From positions 2,542,001 through 2,606,000 of the forward strand of contig JAUFSD010000001.1 in assembly GCA_033030425.1 (NCBI GenBank): 64,000 bases of DNA. The letters run 5' to 3'. Made by a program: the position numbers and the translations under genes. A model generated the notes under the pieces. It was not told the origin of the DNA. It saw only the letters and a list, made by a program, of their open reading frames with translations, and did not search any database. This DNA comes from Verpa conica (Eukaryota > Ascomycota > Pezizomycetes > Pezizales > Morchellaceae). Positions 12,304 to 23,242 of the stretch are shown here, in pieces (positions within the stretch are counted from its first letter, which is position 1; each line of letters begins with the position of its first letter).

Positions 12304-12860
12304 AAGTAGCAATAGGCAAGGATATTCCGCCAGGACTTACAGGTGTGATTAGAAGATACGTGCTCTGGTATTTTCTTGTGTTAAGATAAGATATTATGTG
12401 GTAGGGGATCTTGGTGATTCCAGTTACATTTTTTAACCATTAACTGCCCTTCAAGATAATTTCTAGGGTAACCTTAGTTGATAAGGTACAAGCTACATAT
12501 TCATAGAGTGGCTAAAATGGATGAGTGGCTATATACCAACTTTGCGAGACTTTAGAGTTCAACCCTAGCATAAGAATTTGATCAGCTTTAACCAAGAGAG
12601 ACAATAATAGATGATAGATGACTAACAGTGACGTTATCTATATGGGTTAGGGTTTTCAGCTAGAGACTTTCCTGCCCGATCGTTTGACGTCAACACTGCG
12701 ACATCTCGGCACAGGGATATCCAAAGACTCCCGCAACCCGAGAAATAATCATGATCAGCCAATTCTCTAGTACTCCCATAAAAAGTCTATGTAACCTAGG
12801 TTTGTCTTTATTTCTACTTCATCTTTATCCCATCCCAATTCTCGCCAGTTCCTACTAAAT
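12304..12860. promoter_or_regulatory. Upstream region of phosphoketolase
   Basis: No gene seen. This spacer holds the 3' end of the two-TM gene and the phosphoketolase promoter. A pyrimidine-rich stretch (12800-12850, CTTTATTTCTACTTCATC...) directly precedes the ATG at 12861, as is common in fungal leaders. Confidence 0.5.
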
Positions 12861-15635
12861 ATGCCTGGCGAAATAATTGATAGACCAAACCCTCCTCCAC
12901 CCGACTCACATCTACCAAGTGCACTTCTAGAGCTTGCGGTAAAACTCGATATCAAAAATGCGCTCTCTAAGGAAGATGTTACAGCTCTCCAGAACTTTCG
13001 AAAAGCAGCAGACTATATCGCGGCAGCTATGATCTTTCTACGTGACAATATACTACTAGAGAGGGATCTTTCACCAGAAGATATCAAACCGAGAATTCTG
13101 GGTCATTGGGGAACTTGCCCCGGCTTAACTTTAGTCTACTCTCATTTGAATAGAGTCATCGAGAAATGGGGTTCTGAGATGCTATTTGTTATTGGACCTG
13201 GTATGTAAAACTCTACCACGCTTATACTTATCTTTTTGTGAGTTAGAATTTATCTTTGAATAATATACAGGTCACGGAGCGCCAGCAATTCTTGCAACTT
13301 TATGGTTGGAAGGCTCATTGACACATTTTTACCCAGAAAAGTATTCATTCGATAGGCAGGGTCTAAATAACCTAATCACGGGCTTCTCTACTCCTGGCGG
13401 GTTCCCAAGCCATATCAACGCGCAAGTTCCAGGGAGTATCCATGAAGGTGGGGAACTTGGGTATGCACTAGCTGTTGCGTTTGGCGCAGTTATGGATAAG
13501 AAGGACTTGATCGTCCCCGTTGTAGTAGGTGATGGCGAGGCTGAGACTGGTCCTACTGCTACGTAAGCCAAGGAGAAAATATGCCTCACATTTTATTCTA
13601 ACTGAGTTCAATAGGGCATGGCATGGATATAAATATATAGATCCGGCAGAATCAGGCGCAATACTGCCGATTGTCCATATAAATGGCTTCAAAATCAGTG
13701 AGAGGACTATTTATGGGTGCATGGATGACGAAGAACTCGTCGCTCTCTTCACGTATGCCCTCATTCGAAATCTACTCGTGCATAGCGCATACTTATCCCC
13801 CTCGCAGTGGCTACGGTTACCAAGTCCGCTTCGTCGAAGACCTCGAAAATATCGATCACGACCTCGCTGCCTCAATGGATTGGGCAATCTCTCAAATCCA
13901 ACATATCCAAAAAGCTGCCCGTTCAGGAAACCCAATCGTCAAGCCCCGTTGGCCTGTCATTCTTTTACGAACCCCAAAAGGCTGGGGTGGGCCCAAGAAA
14001 GTTCATGGGGAATTCGTAGAGGGTTCTTTCCATTCACACCAAGTACCGTTGCCAAAGGCTAGCACCGATAAGGAGGAGCTTGGACAGCTCCAAGAATGGC
14101 TAAAGAAATATGAGCCAGATTCGCTATTCAAAAAAGACGGATCCCCAAGTGAGGAAATTATGAAGATAATTCCCAAAGACTCGTCGAAGCGGATGGGTGT
14201 GATCAAGGAGGCATTTTCTGGGTACAAACCACTTGACCTTCCAAATTGGATAGACATAGGCGAGGAGAAAGGGCAGCAAGTTAGTAGTATGAAAGCTGTG
14301 GGGAGATTATTAGATCAAGTTCTGCAAAGAAACCCGAGTGATATGAGGATTTTTAGTCCAGATGAGTTGGTGAGTAATAAACTAGATGCGGTGCTTGATC
14401 ATACAGGGAGGAATTTCCAGTGGGACCAGTTTTCGATGCAGAGCGGTGGAAGGGTTATTGAGATTTTGAGCGAACATACTTGTCAAGGTAGGTTCTTATA
14501 TAGCCAAATTCCATTCTTTTCAGTAGTACTAATGGTCGCTCAGGTATGATGCAAGGATATACACTCACTGGGAGGACTGCTTTATTTCCATCCTACGAGA
14601 GTTTTCTAGGGATTATTCACACAATGATGGTACAATATAGCAAGTTTAGAAAAATTGTAAGAGACTTTTTCATCACTCGGATTTAAAAATTTATCTAATA
14701 TTGAAATTACTAGGGCCGAGAGACGGTGTGGAGAAAGGATACCGCAAGTTTAAACTATTTGGAGACCAGCACATGGGCTAGACAAGAACACAATGGACAC
14801 TCCCACCAGAATCCATCCTTTATCGGTGCCGTCCTAAACCTAAAGCCAGATGCAGCACGGGTATACCTCCCACCAGATGCCAACTGCTTCCTCTCAACAA
14901 TCTCTCATTGCCTCCGATCTCGGAATTATACCAACCTTATGGTAGGCTCCAAACAACCTACTCCTGTCTGGCTCTCCCCATCTGAGGCCGACTCCCATTG
15001 TAGGGCTGGCGCTTCAATCTGGAAATTCGCATCCACAGACGAAGGTCTCCATCCCGATGTTGTTTTATGCGGAATTGGTACAGAAGTCACCTTTGAAGTC
15101 ATCGCTGCTGCATCATTACTCAGGAAAACTGTGCCGGAGATGAGAGTCCGTGTCGTCAACGTGACAGACTTGATGGTGCTTGGAGCGGAGAACTCACACC
15201 CACATTCTATAGATAATGACGCTTTTAATTCATTGTTCACAAAGGATAGGAGTATACATTTCAACTATCATGGATATAAAGCAGAGCTGAAGGGCTTGTT
15301 GTTTGGAAGGCCCAATTTAGAGCGGGTAAGTATTGAAGGATACAGAGAGGAGGGGAGCACAACCACGCCTTTTGATGTGAGTATATGCTTGTACCAAGAT
15401 AATCACTTGTTGCGGTTTCTGATGAGAGGGGTAGATGATGCTGTGTAATCACGTGTCGAGATATCATGTCGCCATAGAAGCAGTCAAGGGCGCTTCCAGA
15501 TTCAATGAGAAGGTCACCATGAGGCTGACAGAACTCTTGGGGGACTTTCAACATAACATCAAGAAGCACCAGGAGTATATCTTGAAACATAAAGACGATC
15601 CGAAAGATACCTATGATCTACCTAGCTTTGAGTAA
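12861..15635 (+). CDS. xfp: D-xylulose-5-P/fructose-6-P phosphoketolase
   Basis: Seven exons (12861-13200, 13271-13562, 13615-13752, 13808-14487, 14544-14656, 14714-15376, 15435-15635) join in phase to 808 aa, the usual length. The thiamine-diphosphate enzyme cleaves xylulose-5-P or fructose-6-P with phosphate to acetyl-phosphate plus glyceraldehyde-3-P or erythrose-4-P. Signatures in order: GHWGTCPGL (about residue 87), GPGHGAPA, GGFPSHINAQVPGSIHEGGELGYAL, the TPP motif GDGEAETGPTATAWHGYKYID spanning exons 2-3, NGFKISERTIYG, LFTGYGYQV, TPKGWGGPK, FHSHQVPLP and a C-terminal block ending NHVSRYHVAIEA. XFP N-terminal, central and C-terminal domains are all complete. Introns are 51-70 nt. The neighbouring acetate kinase consumes its product. 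Confidence 0.96.
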
Positions 15636-16482
15636 GATGTTGATAAAGCACGGGAATCAGGAAGGGTAGATGATTAGCCTTGTCTTTGGGGAAGATATTT
15701 CTTCTGTAGGTGAGATTTTTTGCTATTTATATTTGAGAAATTAAACCCCCAAAGCAAATACCCGCATAGACGTATGCAAGGAGTTGACCAAGGTCATGGT
15801 TGGCCACCTGTGGATGAAATTTACAAGCTATTCTACTCCATACAAAGAATTTATACTACGGAAATATTTTCCCAGTGAGATGTTATGAAGTCATTATGTG
15901 ATATTCCCCCTTCCCTTGATCTCTCCGATATCCTATTAAACCTCATCTGACTCCTTCCCATTACTAAATATATCGCCCAGTCCACAGCCTTTACTTAAAT
16001 ACTTACTCATCTTATAGCCCCTTTAGGATCTTAAGTGGAGATCTCTAATGAAGCTGAGCGTGTAGAAGATCTATAGATCTAACTTTTTATATAAAAATGC
16101 TTAAATGGTTTATTGTCCCGGGTACAGTCATAACCACGAGAAAAATAATGCTAAATGATCTAACTCGATCTTGAAAAATAGAGAATCATGATCCCCCCTT
16201 GAGATATTAAGCATAGGGGTGTATAAGTAATTCTTGTATCCACCCAACCTGGATCCCCACAGTAAAGACCCGCTGTCGACCCACCACCAATCACATCGCC
16301 GGCTAAGTAATCCATGGACCGCCAGCCGGGAATCTTGGCACTCACCCACCCCCAACGAGCAGTCGCCGCCCGCCCGCCATCTCAGACAGTCGCCGCGGGT
16401 CAAGTCTTTATCAATCTCCCTCCCTCCCCTCCCTGTCCGCATATACTCTCCCCTCATTCAGTAAAATAGATAAATACCCACA
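15636..16482. other. Intergenic region between xfp and the complex I gene
   Basis: No gene seen. Short open frames at 16128-16464 on both strands lack motifs. The stretch 16330-16470 is CT/C-rich and runs into the complex I gene start, consistent with a housekeeping promoter. Confidence 0.55.
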
Positions 16483-17481
16483 ATGCTTGCGACAACGCGT
16501 TCTCTTGGGCTGCGGCGTATGAATTTCCCTTTCCCTATATACCCCTCCCCCGCCTTACATTTCCATCCAGCTAACTTTGAGATACAGCAGCACCCACACG
16601 GACCCTCCTTCCATTGATCGCCACCCGTGGCATTTCATCTTCAAAGCCATCTGGCGCTTCCGGTCATAGCGCTGTTCCTGTCCCGAGGGATGCGTCGAGC
16701 ATTGATAGGAGCAATAGGAGAGAGGTGCCATTGCCAAGCCAGCAGGAGAAGAAGGGTGCTATGCAGTATGCCTTGTTAGTATACCTTTCTTGTTGGGTTT
16801 TCAGGATTATGAGGGGGGGTCGAGGGCCTGTAGTCGATAGGCGGGGGGTTGAGATATCACGTTTACCGGAGATGAGGGTTTTGGATAGGAGCAATCCATA
16901 AAGAGACAGGGCGAGAGATATCTTCAGACAATCACAGCTAATACACCCATCACCCGCAGAACAACCTTCGACCAAATCGCCAACTGGGCGCGCCAAGGTT
17001 CTCTCTGGCCCATGACCTTCGGTCTCGCCTGCTGTGCCATCGAAATGATGCATCTCTCCACCCCCCGCTACGACCAAGATCGTCTCGGTATTATTTTCCG
17101 TGCCTCTCCCCGTCAATCCGATGTCATGATCGTTGCCGGTACCTTGACGAACAAGATGGCACCTGCGCTCCGCCAGGTATACGATCAGATGCCAGATCCT
17201 CGATGGGTTATCTCCATGGGGTCTTGTGCGAATGGTGGCGGTTATTATCATTACTCGTACTCGGTGGTGAGGGGGTGTGATAGGATTGTGCCGGTTGACG
17301 TTTATGTACCTGGGTGCCCGCCGACTAGTGAGGCATTGATGTATGGTATCTTACAGCTGCAGAAGAAGATGAGACATACTAAGGTGGGTGATTTCTGCTC
17401 TTCCTCTCTGGTTCAACTCGGTCAAGGAGTCGTTAAAACTAACAAAATGTATAGATTACAAGGATGTGGTACCGTAAATAG
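16483..17481 (+). CDS. NADH:ubiquinone oxidoreductase PSST/20 kDa subunit (NDUFS7)
   Basis: Four exons (16483-16516, 16588-16774, 16960-17383, 17455-17481) join in phase to 223 aa. This is the mitochondrial complex I subunit that carries iron-sulfur cluster N2, next to the quinone site (bacterial NuoB). The N-terminus ([12 protein letters not shown]...) is Arg/Ser/Thr-rich without acids, a typical matrix-targeting presequence. The mature core starts near [20 protein letters not shown]. The N2 ligands are visible: the tandem Cys of [12 protein letters not shown], the Cys of [20 protein letters not shown] and that of [18 protein letters not shown]. The C-terminus ITRMWYRK is on a 27-nt last exon, easy to miss; reading through the donor at 17384 would replace it with a non-conserved tail. 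The 185-nt second intron is the longest. Confidence 0.95.
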
Positions 17482-18117
17482 ATACACTATTTGTGGGTTG
17501 TGGTATTGTTGATTTTCTTTATGGGGGTTTTGTGTGTTGTGTTGTGGAGTGGAGTGGCATGGGTGGGCCAGGCCATCCGAAGGTGTACATTGCTTCTAGT
17601 CTTGAATTCTTTTGTCTAAAATTCTTTCCTTTTGGGTCTTCCTTACCAGTGGCCAAGATGACCAAGGATGCATCTTTTCCGTCCTCTACAACCTGGCGTT
17701 CCCAATACATATATTCTCACTCGAAAATAGGTTACAGGAATCTATTTCAAAGATTACCCTGTGCAGCGATACCTAGTTGTTCGAGTAATTTACAAAGCTG
17801 AATAATTAATATTGATTTATACTAAGATAAGGGTTGATATACTTAAAGCATGGAATTTTAGGCTCGGACTACTCTATGAGGTTGGGGGGGACTTATATAC
17901 CAATTGGATTTAGCGGTGAAGCAAATAAGCACTTTAATGAAATGGTTCCTCAAAGACATCACCCAATCTAATCAGCTATATATACTTACGGATACTCATA
18001 ATCGTACTAATGAATGTATTGCTTTAATTCGCGTACTCATTCCAAAGAAAACATTCCAACCCAAGTTCGAATAAGTAATAGTACATAGCACCACCTAACC
18101 CCTCAAAATACAACCAC
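17482..18117. other. Convergent intergenic region
   Basis: AT-rich spacer between the 3' ends of the complex I gene (+) and the Con-6 gene (-). No gene seen; an open frame at 17493-17801 looks like UTR or spacer. Confidence 0.55.
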
Positions 18118-18557
18118 TTAATTCTCTCCCATCTGCTCTAACTTCTGCTCAGCACGCTCCTTTGCCTCCTCAGACACATTCGGGTTACTCAAAGCACTAT
18201 ATAAAAAAACCAGATTAAATCAACATATTCTCTGTCTATTCAATTATATGTTGGAGGAAAGACGTACGCCTTGTATCCACCAGCAACATTACCCGGGTTC
18301 TTGCCTTCGGTATCTACAGAAGTATTGTGACTCATGCTTCCATGGCTGCTGCTTTTCGTCTCGACACCAATCTCTTCGAGGATCTCTTTAGAACGCTCCT
18401 TGGCTTCCTCGGAGGTGTCTTTATTCAAAGTAAGTATTAATACCCTTCTTCTATCTCTAGGGTAAGAACAAGAGGAGTACTAACTCGGGTTGTGAAGGTT
18501 AGCTTTGTGTCCGCCGATAACATTACCGAGGTTCTTGTTGTCGGAGACGGATTCCAT
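18118..18557 (-). CDS. con-6: Conidiation-specific protein 6 (Con-6) family
   Basis: Three exons on the minus strand (18557-18485, 18418-18268, 18196-18118) join in phase to a 100-aa hydrophilic protein. Two copies of the Con-6 repeat are seen: NLGNVIGGHKANLHNPNTSEEAKERS and NPGNVAGGYKAALSNPNVSEEAKERA, joined by a Ser/His linker containing SSSHGSMSHNTS. Con-6 proteins accumulate in conidia of Neurospora and relatives and are thought to be stress-related hydrophilins; their molecular role is not settled. Introns fall within each repeat at different positions (P|N in repeat 1, K-A|A in repeat 2). A TATA-like TATATAAA lies about 105 bp upstream of the ATG. Family assignment rests on the repeat motif. 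Confidence 0.9.
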
Positions 18558-19937
18558 TTCGACTGATTGTTTTGATATGTTCTTGTTAATGCTTTAAAGA
18601 GTTCTTGTGTTGGTTATTCTCGAGCTGTGTTGAAGTACTTCGATGATAGTAACCCTCAGTTTTATATACACGAACCCCCAAACCCAAACCCACTCGGCAT
18701 GATGTCAAGCTGATGCCAGTCCCAAACTAACCTCTATGACTCTACAGAGAGCATCTCTCATTAGTGACGTTGAATGGACGTCTGCAAGCTGAGGGCTGCT
18801 CAAATATGACTGGGCATGTTCCCCCGACGATCGTGATAGCCGGTCTGGTTGCGACTCGGCCTAGAATTTGTTTTTGTCCCGGGTGGGGCTTTTTCTTTGT
18901 GCCTGAGACGACAGATATGAGCGCGGGAGGCGGGAGGCGTACGTACGGCCGGACCTACATACCGATTCCCAAATTCCGGTTCCGGTTTTTCTTTTTTTCT
19001 TTCTTTTTTTGATTACAAGTGGTGGACGGGAATATACTCCGATAAGTGCTCAGACCCCGTATCAATTGCGCGCCGGAAGAGCATATCGGGATATTGTCGG
19101 GATCCATGGCAGATGGTAGGATCCTGGCCAGTAAAAGAGCTTGCCACTGCTGCCACTGAGCTCTGGTTGGCTGGGATTTGCTGTATGCGTTCTCTCGAGT
19201 CTCTTTAGTACAAAGAGTAGGGTTATAAACTCTGCAATACGCACGGATTACACATGGATTCTTTGCTGCGATCGGTCGATGGGACAGTCATAGCTCTTTC
19301 ATATTAATAATTTTAAGAGACTTGGGAAATTAATCCTTTTGTCCATGGAAGGTGATATATGACTGAGGCTGGATTACCGGGTAGATTTGTCTCCACCAGT
19401 AGAATGGGCCCCTCAGATGAACCATGTTTGGCTGGCTCCCTATCCATAGTTACGTTTGTTGGGACTCATTCCTACGAGGGTTACAGCCAACTTGGAAACA
19501 TGACTCACTACCGTAGATGAATGTTGTATGACCCATCTAATTGCCAACTCGTTACTTGAATTTATGAAAAGAGTACTTCAGCTCTTGTTCCCTGTTCTAA
19601 TCGAGTGATATGGCATGCATGAGTGTATCAGCTCTCTATTGAATGAATGAATTAGTCATAGTGCATCCATCAATCCTCTATTATTCATTACTATCCCCAG
19701 GTCGGTTTTATATATAGAATGTCTTTAAGGTAGGCCCATTTTTATCTTTAAGCTACTGTAAGATGCCACAGAGACCTGATGCCTAGCTGCTCCTACTTAG
19801 TGACACCATCTACTTTTACCACCTCCCCATTATCTCTTCTCATCTCCTCCCACAATCAATCGCTATTTCTAAAACCGTATTCGGTCTTTCACTTCATTTG
19901 CTTATAGCCTGGCTACAGTCTACAAATATTTATACAT
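18558..19937. other. Intergenic region upstream of con-6 and the orphan ORF
   Basis: Divergent spacer of about 1.4 kb. It contains the con-6 promoter near 18560-18760 and a T-rich tract near 18985-19010. No gene seen; the frame 18764-19012 ends in low-complexity F/R residues and looks spurious. Confidence 0.5.
18661..18668 (-). promoter_or_regulatory. Putative TATA box of con-6
   Basis: TATATAAA on the minus strand, 104-111 bp upstream of the con-6 ATG, at a plausible distance for a strongly inducible fungal gene. Confidence 0.5.
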
Positions 19938-20756
19938 ATGGATATCATCGTCCGTCGTCTCCACGAGCATGATGTAGAACAGAGCGTGTTTCTGATCGAC
20001 AGGAGGAACAGGGAAAGTAAACATATTTTATCATCTGATGTTCTTGCCATTGAGCGGCTGATTCAGTGCGACGAAAAAGCCAAAGGCATCGACCTCGATA
20101 AATGCTTTGTTTACTTCCAGAAATTCCCAAAGAATTATAAGCCAACCGCTGTAATTGAGTTTCGGGACCTTGGAGTCAAGTACATACTTCAGAATAAAAG
20201 TGGGGTTTCCCAGATGTACGTTGACAGGAGCCACGCAGAGGATCTGAACCTCCCTTTAGATACCACTTTTTGCCAGCACGACTTCTTCAGCCAGGAGCTG
20301 ATACCGGTAACGCAAAGTATGTTTAGATATATCAACACCTTATGCGATTTTATACTCCCCATGGCTGGTACTTGTACTGACAGCCCGGAGCACGGCCATT
20401 ACAATGTCAGGATCTACTTGAAGGTTGATTTAAAAGTGAACGGTCCTGAGGGGGGTAGGACAAAGTACACTGTCCATAGGATATGTGAAAGTCTACTGCT
20501 TATGGATATGTTTCGTATGATAGGTGGCCATGCAGCGATGCAAGACCACCACGCTCTTAGGCAGCTCAGTTGGGGTCGGCCAGCTCCAGGGGGGTGTAGG
20601 AGGATTTTGCTGATGGGAATGCCTTTTACTTGGCGTATGGCTAAACAGCATCGGTTGAGGGTCAACCAATTGGGATGGATGCCTGATGATGGAATAGTGT
20701 GGCTCTACCCCTGCCAGGTTAATATTAATACTAATCCTGGCAACCAAATTTCTTAA
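19938..20756 (+). CDS. Hypothetical protein, 272 aa
   Basis: A single open frame starting at ATG 19938 (MDIIVRRLHEHDVEQSVF) and ending at 20756. No family is recognised. The composition is mixed and protein-like over the first ~180 residues (charged/hydrophobic alternation, Cys at several positions). There is no signal peptide, no clear TM segment and no repeats. The last ~90 residues are richer in Met, Arg, Gly and Trp and read less like a conserved fold, so the true gene may splice near 20515-20520 or be shorter. The ATG is preceded by a pyrimidine-rich, fungal-leader-like stretch (19800-19900). It could be a lineage-specific gene or a chance long ORF; its length in AT-rich DNA favours a gene. 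Confidence 0.5.
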   Translation: MDIIVRRLHEHDVEQSVFLIDRRNRESKHILSSDVLAIERLIQCDEKAKGIDLDKCFVYFQKFPKNYKPTAVIEFRDLGVKYILQNKSGVSQMYVDRSHAEDLNLPLDTTFCQHDFFSQELIPVTQSMFRYINTLCDFILPMAGTCTDSPEHGHYNVRIYLKVDLKVNGPEGGRTKYTVHRICESLLLMDMFRMIGGHAAMQDHHALRQLSWGRPAPGGCRRILLMGMPFTWRMAKQHRLRVNQLGWMPDDGIVWLYPCQVNINTNPGNQIS

Positions 20757-22138
20757 ATATTAGGCTTATAAAGCACTATTCTGGAAGAGGGATACCTTTC
20801 TAAGGAGGGAGTAATGCGTTCTCAGGCTTGGATTTTTATATACCGGTGTAAGGGTGTATTATTAATTATGGACTCGACTACATGTATTATTTCTGCAATG
20901 CATAGACAAGAGAAACAGAATAAATCTGGTTAATCTCCTATACCGAATACAAACAGCGTAAGACCTCATAACGGCGTACAGAAATGCTTACCCGCTACTT
21001 TATTTCTCAATTCTACGCGTTTTGTATTATCATCAATACTAATCCAGGACTTTGATATAGTGACCTTACACCTATACTACCAACATTCCCACCGAGGATA
21101 GTTACACTGCAGCTCTTGATAAATCTCGAAGACGAGATCAATTAATGGTACGTATACGGTAGTAAGAACTAAACCCCTTCTATAGTTTGATAACTGGTTG
21201 AATTGCGGCGAGGAATAACAGTCTATAGATCGATAAACTACTAAGAAAAGAATAAACCATCCGTGAATGCAGATAACAGAAATGCTAGAGACGGCCACCA
21301 ATGATGTTATAACGCTGGGGAAGGGGGGTATTTTATTACTAGAGTACGAAACTGAGGCTTGGGTTTTTTTATTTACTATGCCGTCGGAGATGGGAATTAT
21401 GCTATAAACGAACAGTGCTAGAGAAAGGCTGGTTTAAGAATTCTAGACTTGATGCATAATTTTGCTATTCTGGGGATAAGTATAGGGTAGTCCTACAGCT
21501 CCAAAGCGTCAACGCCGACATACGCAGTCGTTTTAGAAACACCGTGTACGTTCACGACGCCCTCAAATCACCGACGGGGCTCTTAGAGATGGGGAAGTAA
21601 AGATGTAGTGAATAACGGGAGCGAAACACTACTTACTACACCTGGTGGTGCTGAGATACGAGAGGATAGTTTAGACCTTACAGAGCCAATAAGGGCATTA
21701 CACAGAAGTACTCTAGAGAGTAAACATAAGCGGTGAGACCTCCCAATCATTGGAAACCAGAGCTTACAGCACAATGAGATAGGATGTTTCTTTCAATATC
21801 AATTACATAAGTAGAAGCCGTATTTATGTAATCCGGCAAAAGGAGAAAAATTATATGTAACTGGCCAGCCATCCACAAGCCACCTCCCCCGAGATATTCT
21901 CCGGGCTCATCTCATCCCCCCACCAGATGAAGGCGGGGAAATCCACGGCTGAATTAGGCCATCTTTAAAATCAGCCTAAGAATCTAGCGACGCTACATGA
22001 CATGGTGCGGGGTACACCAAAAACGTTCAAATAACGCTGAGATGTTTCAACGTCTCGCAAGCCCCACACACAGAGAGTGTGAGAGAGTGAGAGACCCGTC
22101 CTCAGAACTACATGCGTAGAGCTTTACAAAAACTTTCA
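20757..22138. other. Intergenic region upstream of the aldose epimerase
   Basis: No gene seen in about 1.4 kb. Short minus-strand frames at 21077-21301 and 21583-21774 have no motifs. A GA-rich tract (22069-22093, GAGAGTGTGAGAGAGTGAGAGA) lies in the probable 5' leader of the epimerase gene. Confidence 0.5.
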
Positions 22139-23242
22139 ATGTCTTCTTCTCCATCATTCAAATTCATCAACCAAGGCGCGATTCTGCAAGAATTCGTGGT
22201 TGGCCCTGAATCCCGCAACATTGTGTTGGGGTTCAACAAACCCGCGGAGTACCGTACCAACCCGGCACACTTCGGTGCGACCATCGGGCGTGTTGCGAAC
22301 CGTCTCAAGAATGCAGAACTCGTATCGTTGAATAGTACTTCGTACCCACTTACTGCAAACGATGGTCCAAACTCCCTTCACGGCGGGCCCTTGGGGTGGG
22401 GCTTGAAGGATTGGACCGGACCTACACTGGAAAGTCGAGGGGAGAATAGGGAGACGACCGTGTACAAATACATCAGCCCCCACATGGACGAAGGTTTCCC
22501 GGGAAAAGTCGAGGTTACTGTGGCATACACCGCGTATGAAGAGCCGAGCGAAGAAGCTGGTGTGGATAAGGCAGTTCTGGAGATTGATTATGAAGCAAAG
22601 TTGATTGGAGATGAGGTTGAAGAAACAGCCATCAATATGACGAACCACAGGTACAGCTCATATATATCCCTATCACTCAATGCTTACAGTACCTTTAAGA
22701 ATACTAATCTCTACACTAGCTACTTCAACCTTGGTGATGGCGATAGCATCGACGGAACCCGTGCTCTCCTAGCAACTACCAAACATCTCCCTCTCGACCC
22801 AACTGGGATCCCCATTTCCACATCTACTACACCGTACCCAGGCATTACCGCAAACACAGTTTTCACCCTCGGTCCCACAGAGCCTGATATCGACGACTGC
22901 TTTGTTCTAAACACCGACAGCTCATCAATCGCCCCTGATACACGTCCTCAGCCACTCCAAATTTGCGCTCGCTTCTACCACCCCACTACTAAATTGCACC
23001 TTGATGTCCTCTCCACAGACCCGGCCTTTCAGTTCTACACAGGTAAACATATCAACGTCACTGCTCGCCCAGACGGTTCACCGGCTAGGGCTGCTCGTGC
23101 GGGGTTCTGCGTTGAGCCAAGCAGATACGTCAATGCTGCCAATGTGGATGAGTGGAAGGGCATGACTGTAATCAAGAAAGGCGAGATTTATGGTAGTAAA
23201 ATCGTTTATAAGGCCTGGCATAGCGCAAAGGAGGAATTTTAA
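22139..23242 (+). CDS. Aldose 1-epimerase (galactose mutarotase)
   Basis: Two exons, 22139-22650 and 22720-23242, give 344 aa from ATG 22139 (MSSSPSFKFINQGA). An upstream in-frame ATG at 22112 would add MRRALQKLS. The enzyme interconverts alpha and beta anomers of glucose or galactose in the cytosol. Visible motifs: NIVLGFNKPAEYRTN, HFGATIGRVANRLKNA, NGPNSLHGGPLGWGLKDW (given without the preceding residues) with a substrate-binding His, MTNHSYFNLG with the catalytic-acid His, and GFCVEPSRYVNA with the catalytic-base Glu. The intron 22651-22719 is 69 nt with no stop, so a plain open frame runs through it; only its removal restores NHSYFNLG, which proves it is an intron. The frame continues intact to the stop. 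Confidence 0.93.
   Translation: MSSSPSFKFINQGAILQEFVVGPESRNIVLGFNKPAEYRTNPAHFGATIGRVANRLKNAELVSLNSTSYPLTANDGPNSLHGGPLGWGLKDWTGPTLESRGENRETTVYKYISPHMDEGFPGKVEVTVAYTAYEEPSEEAGVDKAVLEIDYEAKLIGDEVEETAINMTNHRYSSYISLSLNAYSTFKNTNLYTSYFNLGDGDSIDGTRALLATTKHLPLDPTGIPISTSTTPYPGITANTVFTLGPTEPDIDDCFVLNTDSSSIAPDTRPQPLQICARFYHPTTKLHLDVLSTDPAFQFYTGKHINVTARPDGSPARAARAGFCVEPSRYVNAANVDEWKGMTVIKKGEIYGSKIVYKAWHSAKEEF

Noticed and set aside
12520..12575. Possible tRNA B-box-like GTTCAACCC
   Set aside because: No matching A box at proper distance and no cloverleaf could be drawn.
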